DNA from: G963720515 sp963720515
Lineage (GTDB): Bacteria > Actinomycetota > Thermoleophilia > Gaiellales > Gaiellaceae
NCBI GenBank assembly: GCA_963720515.1
Contig: OY970397.1
Span: forward strand, 2,418,001 to 2,482,000
Length of the DNA: 64,000 nucleotides
Reading direction: 5' to 3'
Shown piece by piece: positions 43,224-52,853 of the stretch. Numbering within the stretch: the first letter of the stretch is position 1; every line of letters begins with the position of its first letter. The position numbers and the translations under genes are program-made. The notes beneath the pieces are model-generated. The model was not told where the DNA came from, did no database searches, and saw only the letters and a list, made by a program, of their open reading frames with translations.

Positions 43224-44283
43224 GACTCTCCTCGCGGCGCTCTCGCAGGTCGCCCCTGGAACCTCGCTTCGCGCCGGAATCGACGACGTGATCCGGGCGC
43301 ACTCGGGGGCGCTGGTCGTCGTCGGCGAGCCGAACGACCTCGCGTTCCTCTTCTCCGGCGGGATGCGCCTCGACCTGCCGCTCACGGGCCAGCTCCTCTA
43401 CGAGCTGGCCAAGATGGACGGGGCGATCATCGTGAACACCGAGCTCACGAGGCTCGTGTACGCGAACGTGCAGCTCATGCCGGACCCGACGATCGCGTCG
43501 TCGGAGACCGGGACGCGCCACCGCACCGCCGAGCGCGTGGCGAAGCAGACCGGCACGCTCGTCCTCTCGATCTCCCAGCAGCGCGAGACGGTGACGCTCT
43601 TCATCGGCGACCTCCGCTACCAGCTCGGCCAGATCCCCGAGCTCCTCGCCAAGACGAACCAGGCGCTCGCGACGCTCGAGACCTATCGCACGCGGCTCGA
43701 CCAGGGCCTCACGCGGCTCACGGCGCTCGAGTTCCAGAGCGCGGTCATGCTGGACGACGTCCTCGTCGTGCTCCAGCGCGCGGAGATGACGACGCGCATG
43801 GCCGACGAGATCGAGCGGAACCGCGTCGAGCTCGGCGAGGAGGGGCGCCTCATCGAGATGCAGCTCGTCGAGCTCATCGAGTCGGTGCCGGTGGAGAAAG
43901 CCGCCGTCGTCTACGACTACGAGCTCTCCGGCGAACCCGCGCGTGCGGCCGCGGCCCTCGAGGCGCTCGCCGAGCTCCCGCAGGACCGCCTGCTCGAGCT
44001 GGACGAGATCGCCGTCCTCCTCGGCTATCCGCGCGAGGCGAACCCGCTCGACTACACCGTCGCGCCGCGCGGCTTCCGCGTCCTGGCGCAGATCCCGCGC
44101 CTCCCGGAGACCGTCGTCAGGCAGGTCGTGCGCGACTTTGCGTCGCTCGACTCGGTCGTTCGCGCGAGCCAGCGCGACCTCGAGGCGGTCGAGGGCGTGG
44201 GCGCCGTGAGAGCCCGCGAGATCCGCGAAGGCCTGCGCCGGCTCCAGGAGCACAACCTGGTGGATCGCTACCTCCAGATGTAG
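43198..44283 (+). CDS. disA: DNA integrity scanning diadenylate cyclase DisA
   Basis: 361 residues. The DAC domain carries both active-site motifs, DGA (in KMDGAIIVN, about residue 73) and RHRTAER (about 105). The central helical linker is followed by a C-terminal helix-hairpin-helix DNA-binding domain (VEGVGAVRAREIREGLRRL). It makes c-di-AMP from two ATP; in known systems synthesis drops when DisA meets branched DNA, and RadA inhibits it. Overlap with radA supports co-expression. Confidence 0.96.
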   Translation: MRADPRKDKTLLAALSQVAPGTSLRAGIDDVIRAHSGALVVVGEPNDLAFLFSGGMRLDLPLTGQLLYELAKMDGAIIVNTELTRLVYANVQLMPDPTIASSETGTRHRTAERVAKQTGTLVLSISQQRETVTLFIGDLRYQLGQIPELLAKTNQALATLETYRTRLDQGLTRLTALEFQSAVMLDDVLVVLQRAEMTTRMADEIERNRVELGEEGRLIEMQLVELIESVPVEKAAVVYDYELSGEPARAAAALEALAELPQDRLLELDEIAVLLGYPREANPLDYTVAPRGFRVLAQIPRLPETVVRQVVRDFASLDSVVRASQRDLEAVEGVGAVRAREIREGLRRLQEHNLVDRYLQM

Positions 44284-44352
44284 CGCCGTCGCTAGAAAAG
44301 CCCTGCTCAGAGCGGACGATCGCGCCGCTCGTCATAAAATCCCTGGAAACCC

Positions 44353-44381
44353 TGGCTTTTTCAGGCGGGTCTAGGTAGAAT
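44353..44381 (+). promoter_or_regulatory. possible promoter of carD
   Basis: A weak -35-like TGGCTT (44353-44358) and -10-like TAGAAT (44376-44381) lie 17 bases apart, about 66 bases before the carD start, in an AT-richer patch. Tentative. Confidence 0.3.
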
Positions 44382-44447
44382 TGCCCTGTCCTTGGAGAGG
44401 TGTCTGCGGGCGCGGCAAGCGCCCCTGTCTGGAGAGAGGGAGGGAGC

Positions 44448-44954
44448 TTGTACAAAGTCGGCGACAAGGTCGTCTACCCCCATCACGGCGCCGGGGTGGT
44501 CGTAAAGCGTGAATCGCGCACCATCCTGGGTCAGGATCGCGAGTACCTGACCATCCAGATCCTGCACAACGACATGACCGTCAACGTGCCGGCCGAGAAC
44601 GCCGAGCGCGTCGGCCTGCGGAAGGTCATCGACGGCGAGATGGTCGAGCGCGTGATCGAGGTGCTCCACGGCGACGGCACGAACATGCCGAAGAACTGGA
44701 ACCGCCGGTTCAAGTACAACCGCGACAAGATGAAGACCGGCGACATCTTCGAGCTCGCCGAGGTCGTCCGGAACCTCTCCCTGCGCGACCAGGAGAAGGG
44801 CCTCTCCACGGGTGAGAAGCAGATGTTCGTGAAGGCGAAGAAGATCCTCGCCTCCGAGCTCATGTACGCCAAGGGCATGGACGAGGACGAGGCCGCGGCC
44901 TGGCTGGACGACGTCCTCGGCGCCCCGGCCCGCGAGCCGGTCGCGACGCGCTGA
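44448..44954 (+). CDS. carD: CarD family transcription factor
   Basis: 168 residues from the TTG at 44448, chosen because the domain begins directly with YKVGDKVVYPHHGAGVV and GAGGGAGGGA sits just upstream. Residues 2-65 are the RNA polymerase beta-interacting (RID) Tudor-like domain; the remainder is the helical DNA-binding domain (NWNRRFKYNRDKM, LSTGEKQMFVKAKKILASELMY). CarD stabilises open promoter complexes, especially at rRNA promoters. It is followed at once by ispD. Confidence 0.94.
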   Translation: MYKVGDKVVYPHHGAGVVVKRESRTILGQDREYLTIQILHNDMTVNVPAENAERVGLRKVIDGEMVERVIEVLHGDGTNMPKNWNRRFKYNRDKMKTGDIFELAEVVRNLSLRDQEKGLSTGEKQMFVKAKKILASELMYAKGMDEDEAAAWLDDVLGAPAREPVATR

Positions 44955-45640
44955 CGGACGGCGCGTGGGCTGTCCTCGTCGCGGCCGGACGGGGTGACCG
45001 GCTCGGCGGCGAGTACCCCAAAGCGTTCGCGCCGCTCGGCGGCCGGCCGCTGCTCGCCGAGAGTCTCGAGCGGCTGGACCGCTCGGATTGGCTCGAAGGG
45101 ATCGTCGTCGCCGCGCCCGAGGACTGGGAGGAGCCGGTCATCCTCCTGGCCGAGGAGCTCGGAGCCGGCAAGGTGACCGCGTCGGTGACCGGCGGCGAGA
45201 CGCGCGCGGACTCGGTCCGCGCCGGCCTTGCGGACGTGCCGGAAGAGGCCGCCGTCGTGCTCGTGCACGACGCTGCCCGACCGCTCCTCTCCGAGGCCGT
45301 GATCGAGCGCGTCATCCTCGGGCTGGGCGACGGTTGGGACGGCGCGGTGCCCGCGCTCCTCGTTCGCGACACGCTGAAGCGCGCCGAGGGCGAGGCGGTT
45401 GCGGAGACCGTGCCCCGCGACGGGCTCTACGCGGCGCAGACGCCGCAGGCGTTCGTCGCCCCCGTGCTCCGGGCCGCGCTCGGCCGCGACGTGCCGGGTG
45501 CGAGCGACTGCGCCGGCTACGTCGAGGCGGCCGGCGGCCGCGTGCGGCTCGTCGAGGGCGACCCGGCGCTCGTGAAGGTCACGACGCGTGCGGATCTCGA
45601 GATCGTCGAGGCGCTGCTCGGCCGCGAGGCGGAGGAATGA
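44951..45640 (+). CDS. ispD: 2-C-methyl-D-erythritol 4-phosphate cytidylyltransferase
   Basis: About 229 residues. The conserved start region WAVLVAAGRGDRLGGEYPKAF (near 44966) has no in-frame ATG, GTG or TTG upstream before the frame leaves homology. The likely start is CTG at 44951, overlapping the carD stop as CTGA; the first standard start, GTG at 45173, would remove the nucleotide-binding loop. Later motifs VLVHDAARPLL, QTPQAF and ASDCAGYVEAAG are intact. It makes CDP-methylerythritol in the MEP isoprenoid pathway. The alternative is a small indel near 44950. Confidence 0.9.
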   Translation: MTDGAWAVLVAAGRGDRLGGEYPKAFAPLGGRPLLAESLERLDRSDWLEGIVVAAPEDWEEPVILLAEELGAGKVTASVTGGETRADSVRAGLADVPEEAAVVLVHDAARPLLSEAVIERVILGLGDGWDGAVPALLVRDTLKRAEGEAVAETVPRDGLYAAQTPQAFVAPVLRAALGRDVPGASDCAGYVEAAGGRVRLVEGDPALVKVTTRADLEIVEALLGREAEE

Positions 45641-46122
45641 GCGGCCTGCGGATCGGAATCGGCGTGGACGCGCATGCCCTCCACGACGGCGTCACGCTCG
45701 TGCTCGGCGGAGTCGAGTTCCCCGGGGAGCCGGGGCTCGCGGGGCACTCGGACGGCGACGTGCTCGCGCATGCGCTCGTGGACGCCGTGCTCGGGGCCGC
45801 CGGCCTGGGGGACATCGGCTCGCTCTTCCCCTCGGGGGATCCCACGTGGGAGGGCGCCTCGTCGCTCGACCTGCTCCGCCGGGCCTACGAGGACGTTCGC
45901 GCCGCGGGCTTCGAGCTCGTGAGCGCCGACTGCGTGCTCGTCGGCGAGCGGCCCCGCATTGCCCGCCAGCGCGACGAGATGCGGGCCGCGCTCGCGGGCG
46001 CGCTCGACGTCGATCCGGCGCTCGTGAACGTGCGCGCCACGACGACGGACGGCCTGGGCTTCACCGGTCGCGGCGAGGGGCTCGCCGCCCACGCGGTCGC
46101 GCTCCTCGGTCCCGCGGCCTAG
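45637..46122 (+). CDS. ispF: 2-C-methyl-D-erythritol 2,4-cyclodiphosphate synthase
   Basis: 161 residues; the ATG overlaps the ispD stop (ATGA). Zinc-binding GVDAHAL (Asp and His), GHSDGDVLAHALVDA, GDIGSLFP and the TTTDGLGFTGRGEG motif are all present. It cyclises CDP-ME-2-phosphate with loss of CMP. The ispD-ispF pair confirms the MEP route in this organism. The end overlaps the convergent mutY by four bases. Confidence 0.96.
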   Translation: MSGLRIGIGVDAHALHDGVTLVLGGVEFPGEPGLAGHSDGDVLAHALVDAVLGAAGLGDIGSLFPSGDPTWEGASSLDLLRRAYEDVRAAGFELVSADCVLVGERPRIARQRDEMRAALAGALDVDPALVNVRATTTDGLGFTGRGEGLAAHAVALLGPAA

Positions 46123-46826
46123 GCCGGCAGCCGCACCGCGTCGCCCTCGACCTCGACCAGGCCGTCGCGGGCGAGCGACTCGACCGCCTCCGCGTCGTCG
46201 ACGTGCGACCCGGCCGCGACGGCCCGCAACGCGATCGCACGCCGTTCGCGGAACGAGCCCGCGAACGGGCCCTGCCTCCGCGCGGGCTCGTAGCGGCGCC
46301 CGCGCGAGGGGCACTCGGCCGCGAGCGGGCATGCGCCGCACCGGGGAACCCGGGCGAGGCAGACGGTCGCGCCGAGGTCGAAGAGCGCCTGGGCCGCGCG
46401 CGGCCCGAACTCCCCGCCGGTCCGCTCGAGCACCCGCCCGATGTTCACGTCCACGGGCAGGACGTCGCGGCCGAAGGCGAATGCGCCGACGGCGTCCGCC
46501 GTGTAGCGCCCGACGCCGGGGAGCTCGGTCAGGTCGTCGGGCCAGCCGTCCGCGGCGACCTGCTGCGCGGCCCGATGGAGGTTGACTGCGCGCCGGTTGT
46601 AGCCGAGCCCCTGCCAGTCGCGGATGACCTCCGCGCGCGGGGCCGCGGCGAGCGCCTCCACCGAAGGCCAGCGCGCGATCCACTCCTCCCAGCGCGGCAC
46701 GACGCGCGCCGCCTGCGTCTGCTGGAGCATGACCTCGCTGACGAGGATCGCGTACGGATCGCGCGTGTGCCGCCAGGGCAGGTCGCGGCCGTGCTCCGCG
46801 TACCAGGCGAGGAGCACGGCCTCCAC
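46119..46826 (-). CDS. mutY: A/G-specific adenine glycosylase, short form
   Basis: 235 residues. The MutY/Nth core is complete: SEVMLQQTQAARVV (catalytic Glu), ELPGVGRYTADAV (HhH), VDVNIGRVLER (catalytic Asp) and an iron-sulfur loop C-x6-C-x2-C-x5-C (CLARVPRCGACPLAAEC). It removes adenine mispaired with 8-oxoguanine. Only about 50 residues follow the FeS loop, so the usual C-terminal NUDIX-like 8-oxoG recognition domain is missing or vestigial. Confidence 0.88.
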   Translation of the reverse strand: MEAVLLAWYAEHGRDLPWRHTRDPYAILVSEVMLQQTQAARVVPRWEEWIARWPSVEALAAAPRAEVIRDWQGLGYNRRAVNLHRAAQQVAADGWPDDLTELPGVGRYTADAVGAFAFGRDVLPVDVNIGRVLERTGGEFGPRAAQALFDLGATVCLARVPRCGACPLAAECPSRGRRYEPARRQGPFAGSFRERRAIALRAVAAGSHVDDAEAVESLARDGLVEVEGDAVRLPA

Positions 46827-46829
46827 GGC

Positions 46830-47012
46830 TCAGAGCCCGCGCGACTGGCGCATGCGAAAGAAGCCGTAGACGATCCAGGAGAGGACCGGCACAAGCAGCA
46901 GCGCGAGGATCCAGAGGACCTTCCCGGCGGTCGTCAGGGCGCGGTTTCGGACGACGTCCGTGATGAAGACGATCGACAGGACGATGTAGATGGCGCCGAA
47001 TGCGAAGTACAT
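46830..47012 (-). CDS. small PLDc_N-type membrane protein
   Basis: 60 residues from the ATG at 47012, with GGAAGGAA about seven bases upstream. Two transmembrane helices (AFGAIYIVLSIVFITDVV and KVLWILALLLVPVLSWIVYG) with a P-x-x-S-W-I-V-Y-G pattern match the phospholipase D/cardiolipin synthase N-terminal (PLDc_N) domain, here free-standing. Stand-alone copies are common in Actinomycetota; function unknown. It ends four bases before the mutY start. Confidence 0.75.
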   Translation of the reverse strand: MYFAFGAIYIVLSIVFITDVVRNRALTTAGKVLWILALLLVPVLSWIVYGFFRMRQSRGL

Positions 47013-47075
47013 GCACGTTCCTTCCGGTCTGGGGGTCGGCGGGACACTACCCGGCGCGGCCTCTATGCTCGCGGC

Positions 47076-47558
47076 GTGGGACGAGAGCCGACCTCCCGCC
47101 GGCCCGGCTTCAGCGAGGCGTACGGGGTCACGCCGGAGCCCGAGGGGCTGCTCGACTGGAGCTGGGCGGCCGAGCGGCTCGAGGGGTCGCGGAACTACTG
47201 GGTCGCGACGGCGGGCCCGGACGGGCGGCCGAGCGTCGTGCCCGTCTGGGGCGTCTGGCTCGACGACGCGCTCCGCTTCGGCACCTCGCGGGCGTCGCGG
47301 AAGGGGCGCAACCTCGTCGCCGATCCCCGGGTCGTCATCCACCTGGAGAGCGGCGACGAGGTCGTGATCCTCGAAGGCGACGTGGAGGAGACGCCGCTCG
47401 ACCTGGCGATCGCCGACGCCTACGAGATGAAGTACGCGATGCGCCCGAGCGAGGAGCCGGGCGACGGCGAGGTCTGGTACGCACTGCGGCCGCGCCTCGC
47501 CCTCGCGTGGGTCGAGCGCGAGTACCCGCGCTCGGCGACGCGGTTCGACTTCCCGTAG
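47076..47558 (+). CDS. pyridoxamine 5'-phosphate oxidase-like flavin/F420-binding protein
   Basis: 160 residues from GTG. The split-barrel fold is suggested by NYWVATAGPDGRPSVVPVWGVWLDDALRFGTS (about 40-70), then SRKGRNLVADPRVVIHLES and EVVILEG. This is the pattern of the PNPOx-like/F420-dependent family, whose members in Actinomycetota bind FMN, F420, haem or biliverdin. The substrate is unknown. Divergent from the PLDc_N protein; gltX-like gene follows after 4 bases. Confidence 0.82.
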   Translation: MGREPTSRRPGFSEAYGVTPEPEGLLDWSWAAERLEGSRNYWVATAGPDGRPSVVPVWGVWLDDALRFGTSRASRKGRNLVADPRVVIHLESGDEVVILEGDVEETPLDLAIADAYEMKYAMRPSEEPGDGEVWYALRPRLALAWVEREYPRSATRFDFP

Positions 47559-47562
47559 GTAG

Positions 47563-48615
47563 ATGGTCCGCGTCCGCTTCGCGCCCAGCCCGACCGGCTC
47601 GCTGCATGTCGGCTCCGCGCTCACTGCGGTCGCGAATCGCGCGTTCGCCGACGAGCGCGAGGGCGTCCTGCTCCTGCGGATCGACGACACCGACCCGTCG
47701 CGGGTCGTGCCCGGCGCCGAGGCCGCGATCGCCGCGGACCTCGTCTGGCTCGGGATCGGCTGGGACGAGGGGCCGGTGCACCAGAGCACGCGCGGCGACG
47801 TCTACGCAGAAGCGGCCGAGCGGCTCGTCGAGGCCGGTGCGGCCGAGCGCGACTCGGACGGCGCCCTTCGCTTCGGCGCCGAGGGGCGCCCTACGATCGT
47901 GCGCGCGGACGGGACGGCGACGTACCAGCTCGCCTCGGTCGTCGACGACATCGGCTTCGGCGTCACGCACGTGATCCGCGGCAAGGACCTCCTGCCGTCG
48001 ACGCCGGTGCAGGAGGCGATCGCGCGGGCGCTCGGGGCCGAGCCGCCCGAGTACATCCACCACGGGCTGCTCGTCGGCGAGGACGGCACGAAGCTCTCGA
48101 AGCGCCACGGCGCGGTCTCCCTGGCCGAGCTGCGCGAGCGCGGGCTTCCCCCGGAGGCGCTGCGCAGCTACCTGGCCGAGCTCGGGCTCCCCCGCGGGGA
48201 CGTGCACTTCGACGAGGCGCGCCTCGCCCGGCTCGCCGTCGAGGCGCTCGCGGCGCTCTCCGACGAGGAGCTCGCCGCGCGCGTCGATGCGCCGCCGACC
48301 TTCGCGCCGGCGCTGCGCGGTGCGCACGACCTCGTCGAGGCGCGGGCGGTCGTGGAGGCGATAGAGCTGCGGCCCGAGCCCAGGCCGACCGAGTCCCCGG
48401 AAACGCTCGCCGCGTTCCGCGAGCTTCGCGAGGCCGCACCCGCCGAGCTCGATCCCGACGCCGCGCACGAACTCATCGGGGCGCTGCGGGAGCGCGGCGG
48501 CAAGCTGAGCGCGCTCCGCCTGGCGCTCACCGGCGCCGAGCGGGGCCCCGAGCTCTGGACGCTTCTGGTCGCGCTTCCGCGCGACGAGGCGCTGCGCCGG
48601 GCTACGCCGCCCTGA
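47563..48615 (+). CDS. compact glutamyl-tRNA synthetase-like protein
   Basis: 350 residues, whereas bacterial GluRS is usually about 470-490. The class I HIGH-type motif (FAPSPTGSLHVGSAL) and the KMSKS-type motif (KLSKRHG) are intact, as are RIDDTDPSR and the DDIGFGVTHVIRGKDLLPSTP stretch. The connective-peptide region with its Cys-rich loop is shortened (AAERDSDGALRFGAEGRPTI bridges the gap), and the anticodon-binding part is reduced, though the final ALTGAERGPELWTLL resembles a GluRS end. It may be the cell's GluRS in a minimal form, or a GluQ-RS-like paralogue. It ends inside the convergent LysR gene. Confidence 0.78.
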   Translation: MVRVRFAPSPTGSLHVGSALTAVANRAFADEREGVLLLRIDDTDPSRVVPGAEAAIAADLVWLGIGWDEGPVHQSTRGDVYAEAAERLVEAGAAERDSDGALRFGAEGRPTIVRADGTATYQLASVVDDIGFGVTHVIRGKDLLPSTPVQEAIARALGAEPPEYIHHGLLVGEDGTKLSKRHGAVSLAELRERGLPPEALRSYLAELGLPRGDVHFDEARLARLAVEALAALSDEELAARVDAPPTFAPALRGAHDLVEARAVVEAIELRPEPRPTESPETLAAFRELREAAPAELDPDAAHELIGALRERGGKLSALRLALTGAERGPELWTLLVALPRDEALRRATPP

Positions 48616-49504
48616 CCTCGTCCGCGAGCGACGAGACGGTGTCGAGAAACGCGGCCACGGCGCCGCTCGGCGCACCGCGGTCGCGCCGGCGGATGGCGAC
48701 GAGCTGGCGGGGCGGCGGCTTCGCGTCGGTGAGCGCGACCTGCCGCAGGAGCCCCGCGTCGATCTCGCCCGCGACGGCGGTGAGCGGGAGGAGCGCAACG
48801 CCGAAGCCCTCCTCGACCATCTTCTTGGCCGCCTCGATGTTGTCGAGCTCCATGACCGCCTCGGGCCGGACGCCCGCGTCGCGGAAGAGCGCGTTCGTAA
48901 GCTCGGTGTAGCTCGACGTCCGCTCGAACTGGATGAGCTGCTCGCGCGCGAGCTCTTCCATCGAGATCCCGCGGCGCGACGCGAACCGGTGCGAGGGGTC
49001 GCAGACGAGGACGAGCCGGTCCTCGTAGAGCGGCGCCGAGGCGATGTCCGGGTGGCGGAGGTCACGCACGAGCCCGAGGTCGACCTGCTCCCGGAGTACG
49101 AGCTCGAGCACGTCCTCCGAGTGGCCCGTCCGCACGCTCACCTGCACGCGCGGGTGCCCGACCGCGAAGCGCTTGAGGATCGCGGGGAGCACGTAGGTCG
49201 AGAGCGCCGGCGCGGCGCCGAGCGTGAGGCGTCCGGCGCCGCCGCGCTCGAACGCGTTCACGAGTTGGCGTCCGTCGGCGAGCGTCTCGAGCGCGCGGAC
49301 GGCGTAGGGGAGGAACGCCTCGCCCGCCTCGGTCAGCCGCATGCCACGCGGCGTGCGATGGAACAGCGCCGCGCCGAGCTCGTCCTCGAGCTTCTTCAGG
49401 CGGGCGGTCAGCGCGGGCTGGGTGAAGAAGAGCGTGTCCGCCGCACGGCTGACGCTGCCGGCGCGTGCCACTTCGACGAACGCCTGCACCTGTGCCAGCT
49501 GCAT
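48602..49504 (-). CDS. LysR-family transcriptional regulator
   Basis: 300 residues. The N-terminal winged helix-turn-helix (QLAQVQAFVEVARAGSVSRAADTLFFTQPALTARL, about 2-36) is classic LysR; the rest is the periplasmic-binding-like effector domain. It is transcribed away from the 48-residue ORF and aceB-aceA across a 94-base AT-rich region. LysR proteins often control the divergent operon, so a role in glyoxylate shunt expression is a fair inference; CysB/CynR-type ligands cannot be excluded. Confidence 0.92.
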   Translation of the reverse strand: MQLAQVQAFVEVARAGSVSRAADTLFFTQPALTARLKKLEDELGAALFHRTPRGMRLTEAGEAFLPYAVRALETLADGRQLVNAFERGGAGRLTLGAAPALSTYVLPAILKRFAVGHPRVQVSVRTGHSEDVLELVLREQVDLGLVRDLRHPDIASAPLYEDRLVLVCDPSHRFASRRGISMEELAREQLIQFERTSSYTELTNALFRDAGVRPEAVMELDNIEAAKKMVEEGFGVALLPLTAVAGEIDAGLLRQVALTDAKPPPRQLVAIRRRDRGAPSGAVAAFLDTVSSLADEVRAA

Positions 49505-49598
49505 AGAAGAACATTATACAAAGCATCGAAAGAAACGATTTTCTATATATCGGACCCGCGAGTACCGTGGCTTCATCCGCGACCAGGAGGAGGCTTCG
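49505..49598. promoter_or_regulatory. divergent AT-rich promoter region, LysR/aceBA
   Basis: Far AT-richer than the flanks (ATTATACAAAGC, TTTTCTATATATCG). GAAA (49528-49531) and TTTC bracket an imperfect inverted repeat, which may be a LysR box. AGGAGGAGG precedes the ATG at 49599. Confidence 0.5.
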
Positions 49599-49745
49599 AT
49601 GCAGACGGCAGCGATCACGACTACCGAAACGCACCGCGACGAGGCCCAGTCCTCCCGCGACGCGTCGATCATCGTGCTCACGACCGCCGAGCTCGCCCCG
49701 TGCAACTGCCCGGAGGCCTGCGAGCGCGACCACGACCGCGACTAG
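49599..49745 (+). CDS. 48-residue Cys-rich small ORF ahead of aceB
   Basis: ATG at 49599 with a strong AGGAGGAGG site. The product has a polar Thr/Asp/Glu-rich first part, a hydrophobic IIVLTTAEL patch, then PCNCPEACERDHDRD: three cysteines (C-x-C-x3-C) and an acidic/His tail that could bind metal. It ends 10 bases before the aceB GTG, so it is probably translated in the same transcript. No family recognised. It could be a small metal-binding protein, a leader peptide or a modified peptide precursor, but no maturation enzyme is nearby. Confidence 0.55.
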   Translation: MQTAAITTTETHRDEAQSSRDASIIVLTTAELAPCNCPEACERDHDRD

Positions 49746-49755
49746 AAGGGCAACC

Positions 49756-51303
<1,548 letters not shown>

Positions 51304-51314
51304 GAGGAGTTGCG

Positions 51315-52622
51315 GTGAGCGGGTTCGACGAGCAGGTGCAGGCACTGGAGCGGCGCTGGGAGACCGAGGCGCGCTGGGCCGGGATCGAGCGGCCCTACAC
51401 GGCGGAGGACGTCGTGCGGCTGCGCGGCTCCGTCCAGGTCGAGCACACCCTCGCCCGCCGCGGCGCCGAGCGTCTCTGGGGCCAGCTCCACGGGGAGGAC
51501 CACGTCGCCGCCCTCGGCGCCATCTCGGGCGGCCAGGCCGTCCAGATGGTGAAGGCCGGCCTGCGCGCGATCTACCTCTCCGGCTGGCAGGTCGCCGCCG
51601 ACGCGAACCTCTCGGAGCACGTCTACCCCGACCAGTCGCTCTACCCGGCGACGTCCGCGCCCGCGCTCGTCCGGCGCCTGAACAACGCGCTGCGCCGCGC
51701 CGACCAGATCGAGTGGGCCGAGGGCGAGGCGGGGCGCGAGTGGCTCGTCCCGATCGTCGCCGACGCCGAGGCCGGCTTCGGCGGCGCGCTGAACGCCTTC
51801 GAGCTCATGAAGGCATTCGTCGAGGCGGGCGCGTCCGGCGTCCACTACGAGGACCAGCTCGCCTCGGAGAAGAAGTGCGGCCACCTGGGCGGCAAGGTGC
51901 TCGTCCCGACGTCGCAGTTCGTGCGGACGCTGCTCGCCGCACGCCTCGCGGCCGACGTCCTCGACGTGCCGACCGTCCTCTTCGCCCGCACCGACGCCCT
52001 CGCGGCGACGCTCCTCACGTCCGACGTGGACGAGCGCGACGCCGGGTTCGTCACCGGCGAGCGCACGGCGGAGGGCTTCTGCCGGGTCGAGAACGGGCTC
52101 GAGAGCGCCATCGCGCGCGCGATCGCGTACGCGCCGTACGCGGACGTGCTCTGGTGCGAGACCTCGACCCCCGACCTCGAGGAGGCCGAGTCGTTCGCGG
52201 AGGCTGTGCACGAGCGGTTCCCCGGGAAGCTCTTGGCCTACAACTGCTCTCCGTCGTTCAACTGGAAGCGGCACCTCGACGACGAGACGATCGCCGAGTT
52301 CCAGGTGCGGCTCGCCGCGATGGGTTACCGGTTCCAGTTCATCACCCTCGCCGGCTTCCACGCGCTCAACGAGTCGATGTTCGAGCTCGCGCGCGGCTAC
52401 GCCGAGGAGGGCATGACCGCCTACGTCCGGCTCCAGGAGAACGAGTTCGCGCTCGAGGAGGACGGCTACACCGCCACCCGCCACCAGCGCGAGGTCGGCG
52501 CCGGCTACTTCGACCTCGTCGCGCAGGCGGTCTCGGGAGGCGAGAGCTCCACGCTCGCCCTCAAGGGCTCGACCGAGGAAGCGCAGTTCGAGAGCGCGAA
52601 GGCGGCGGCCGCCGCGCACTAG
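51315..52622 (+). CDS. aceA: isocitrate lyase
   Basis: 435 residues from GTG, preceded by GAGAGGAG. Motifs: SGGQAVQMVKAGLRAIYLSGWQ, PIVADAEAGFGG with metal-binding Asp, KKCGHLGGK with the catalytic Cys (about 195), and LLAYNCSPSFNWKRHL. Cleaves isocitrate to succinate and glyoxylate. Length fits the shorter actinobacterial ICL1 form. Confidence 0.96.
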   Translation: MSGFDEQVQALERRWETEARWAGIERPYTAEDVVRLRGSVQVEHTLARRGAERLWGQLHGEDHVAALGAISGGQAVQMVKAGLRAIYLSGWQVAADANLSEHVYPDQSLYPATSAPALVRRLNNALRRADQIEWAEGEAGREWLVPIVADAEAGFGGALNAFELMKAFVEAGASGVHYEDQLASEKKCGHLGGKVLVPTSQFVRTLLAARLAADVLDVPTVLFARTDALAATLLTSDVDERDAGFVTGERTAEGFCRVENGLESAIARAIAYAPYADVLWCETSTPDLEEAESFAEAVHERFPGKLLAYNCSPSFNWKRHLDDETIAEFQVRLAAMGYRFQFITLAGFHALNESMFELARGYAEEGMTAYVRLQENEFALEEDGYTATRHQREVGAGYFDLVAQAVSGGESSTLALKGSTEEAQFESAKAAAAAH

Positions 52623-52634
52623 GACGGCGCACGC

Positions 52635-52661
52635 AGACGGCCGGGACTCCCCGGCCGTCTG
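52635..52661 (+). terminator. hairpin after aceA
   Basis: AGACGGCCGGG and its complement flank a short ACT loop, 13 bases after the aceA stop. No U-tract. The remainder of the 231-base gap to cysS (52662-52853) holds G/C-rich inverted stretches (CCACCCTGGGAGGGG, GGAGGTCGCCTCC) but no gene or T-box that I can recognise. Confidence 0.55.
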
Positions 52662-52853
52662 CACGTTCGACGTCCGGGCACACCCCCACCCTGGGAGGGG
52701 TTGTGGCCCCTAGAGGAGCCACCCGCATCCCGCAGAGCAGCGTAGCCGGAGGTCGCCTCCGGGTCCGCGCGGGAGTGTGCCGATCTCGGGCCGATTTCGC
52801 GCGGCCGCGGGTCAGGCGTCTGGCGGTGTCCGGCGTCTGCGAATCTACGACCC

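Noticed and set aside
52662..52853. T-box leader upstream of cysS
   Set aside because: I could not find the conserved T-box sequence or a specifier loop with a Cys codon.
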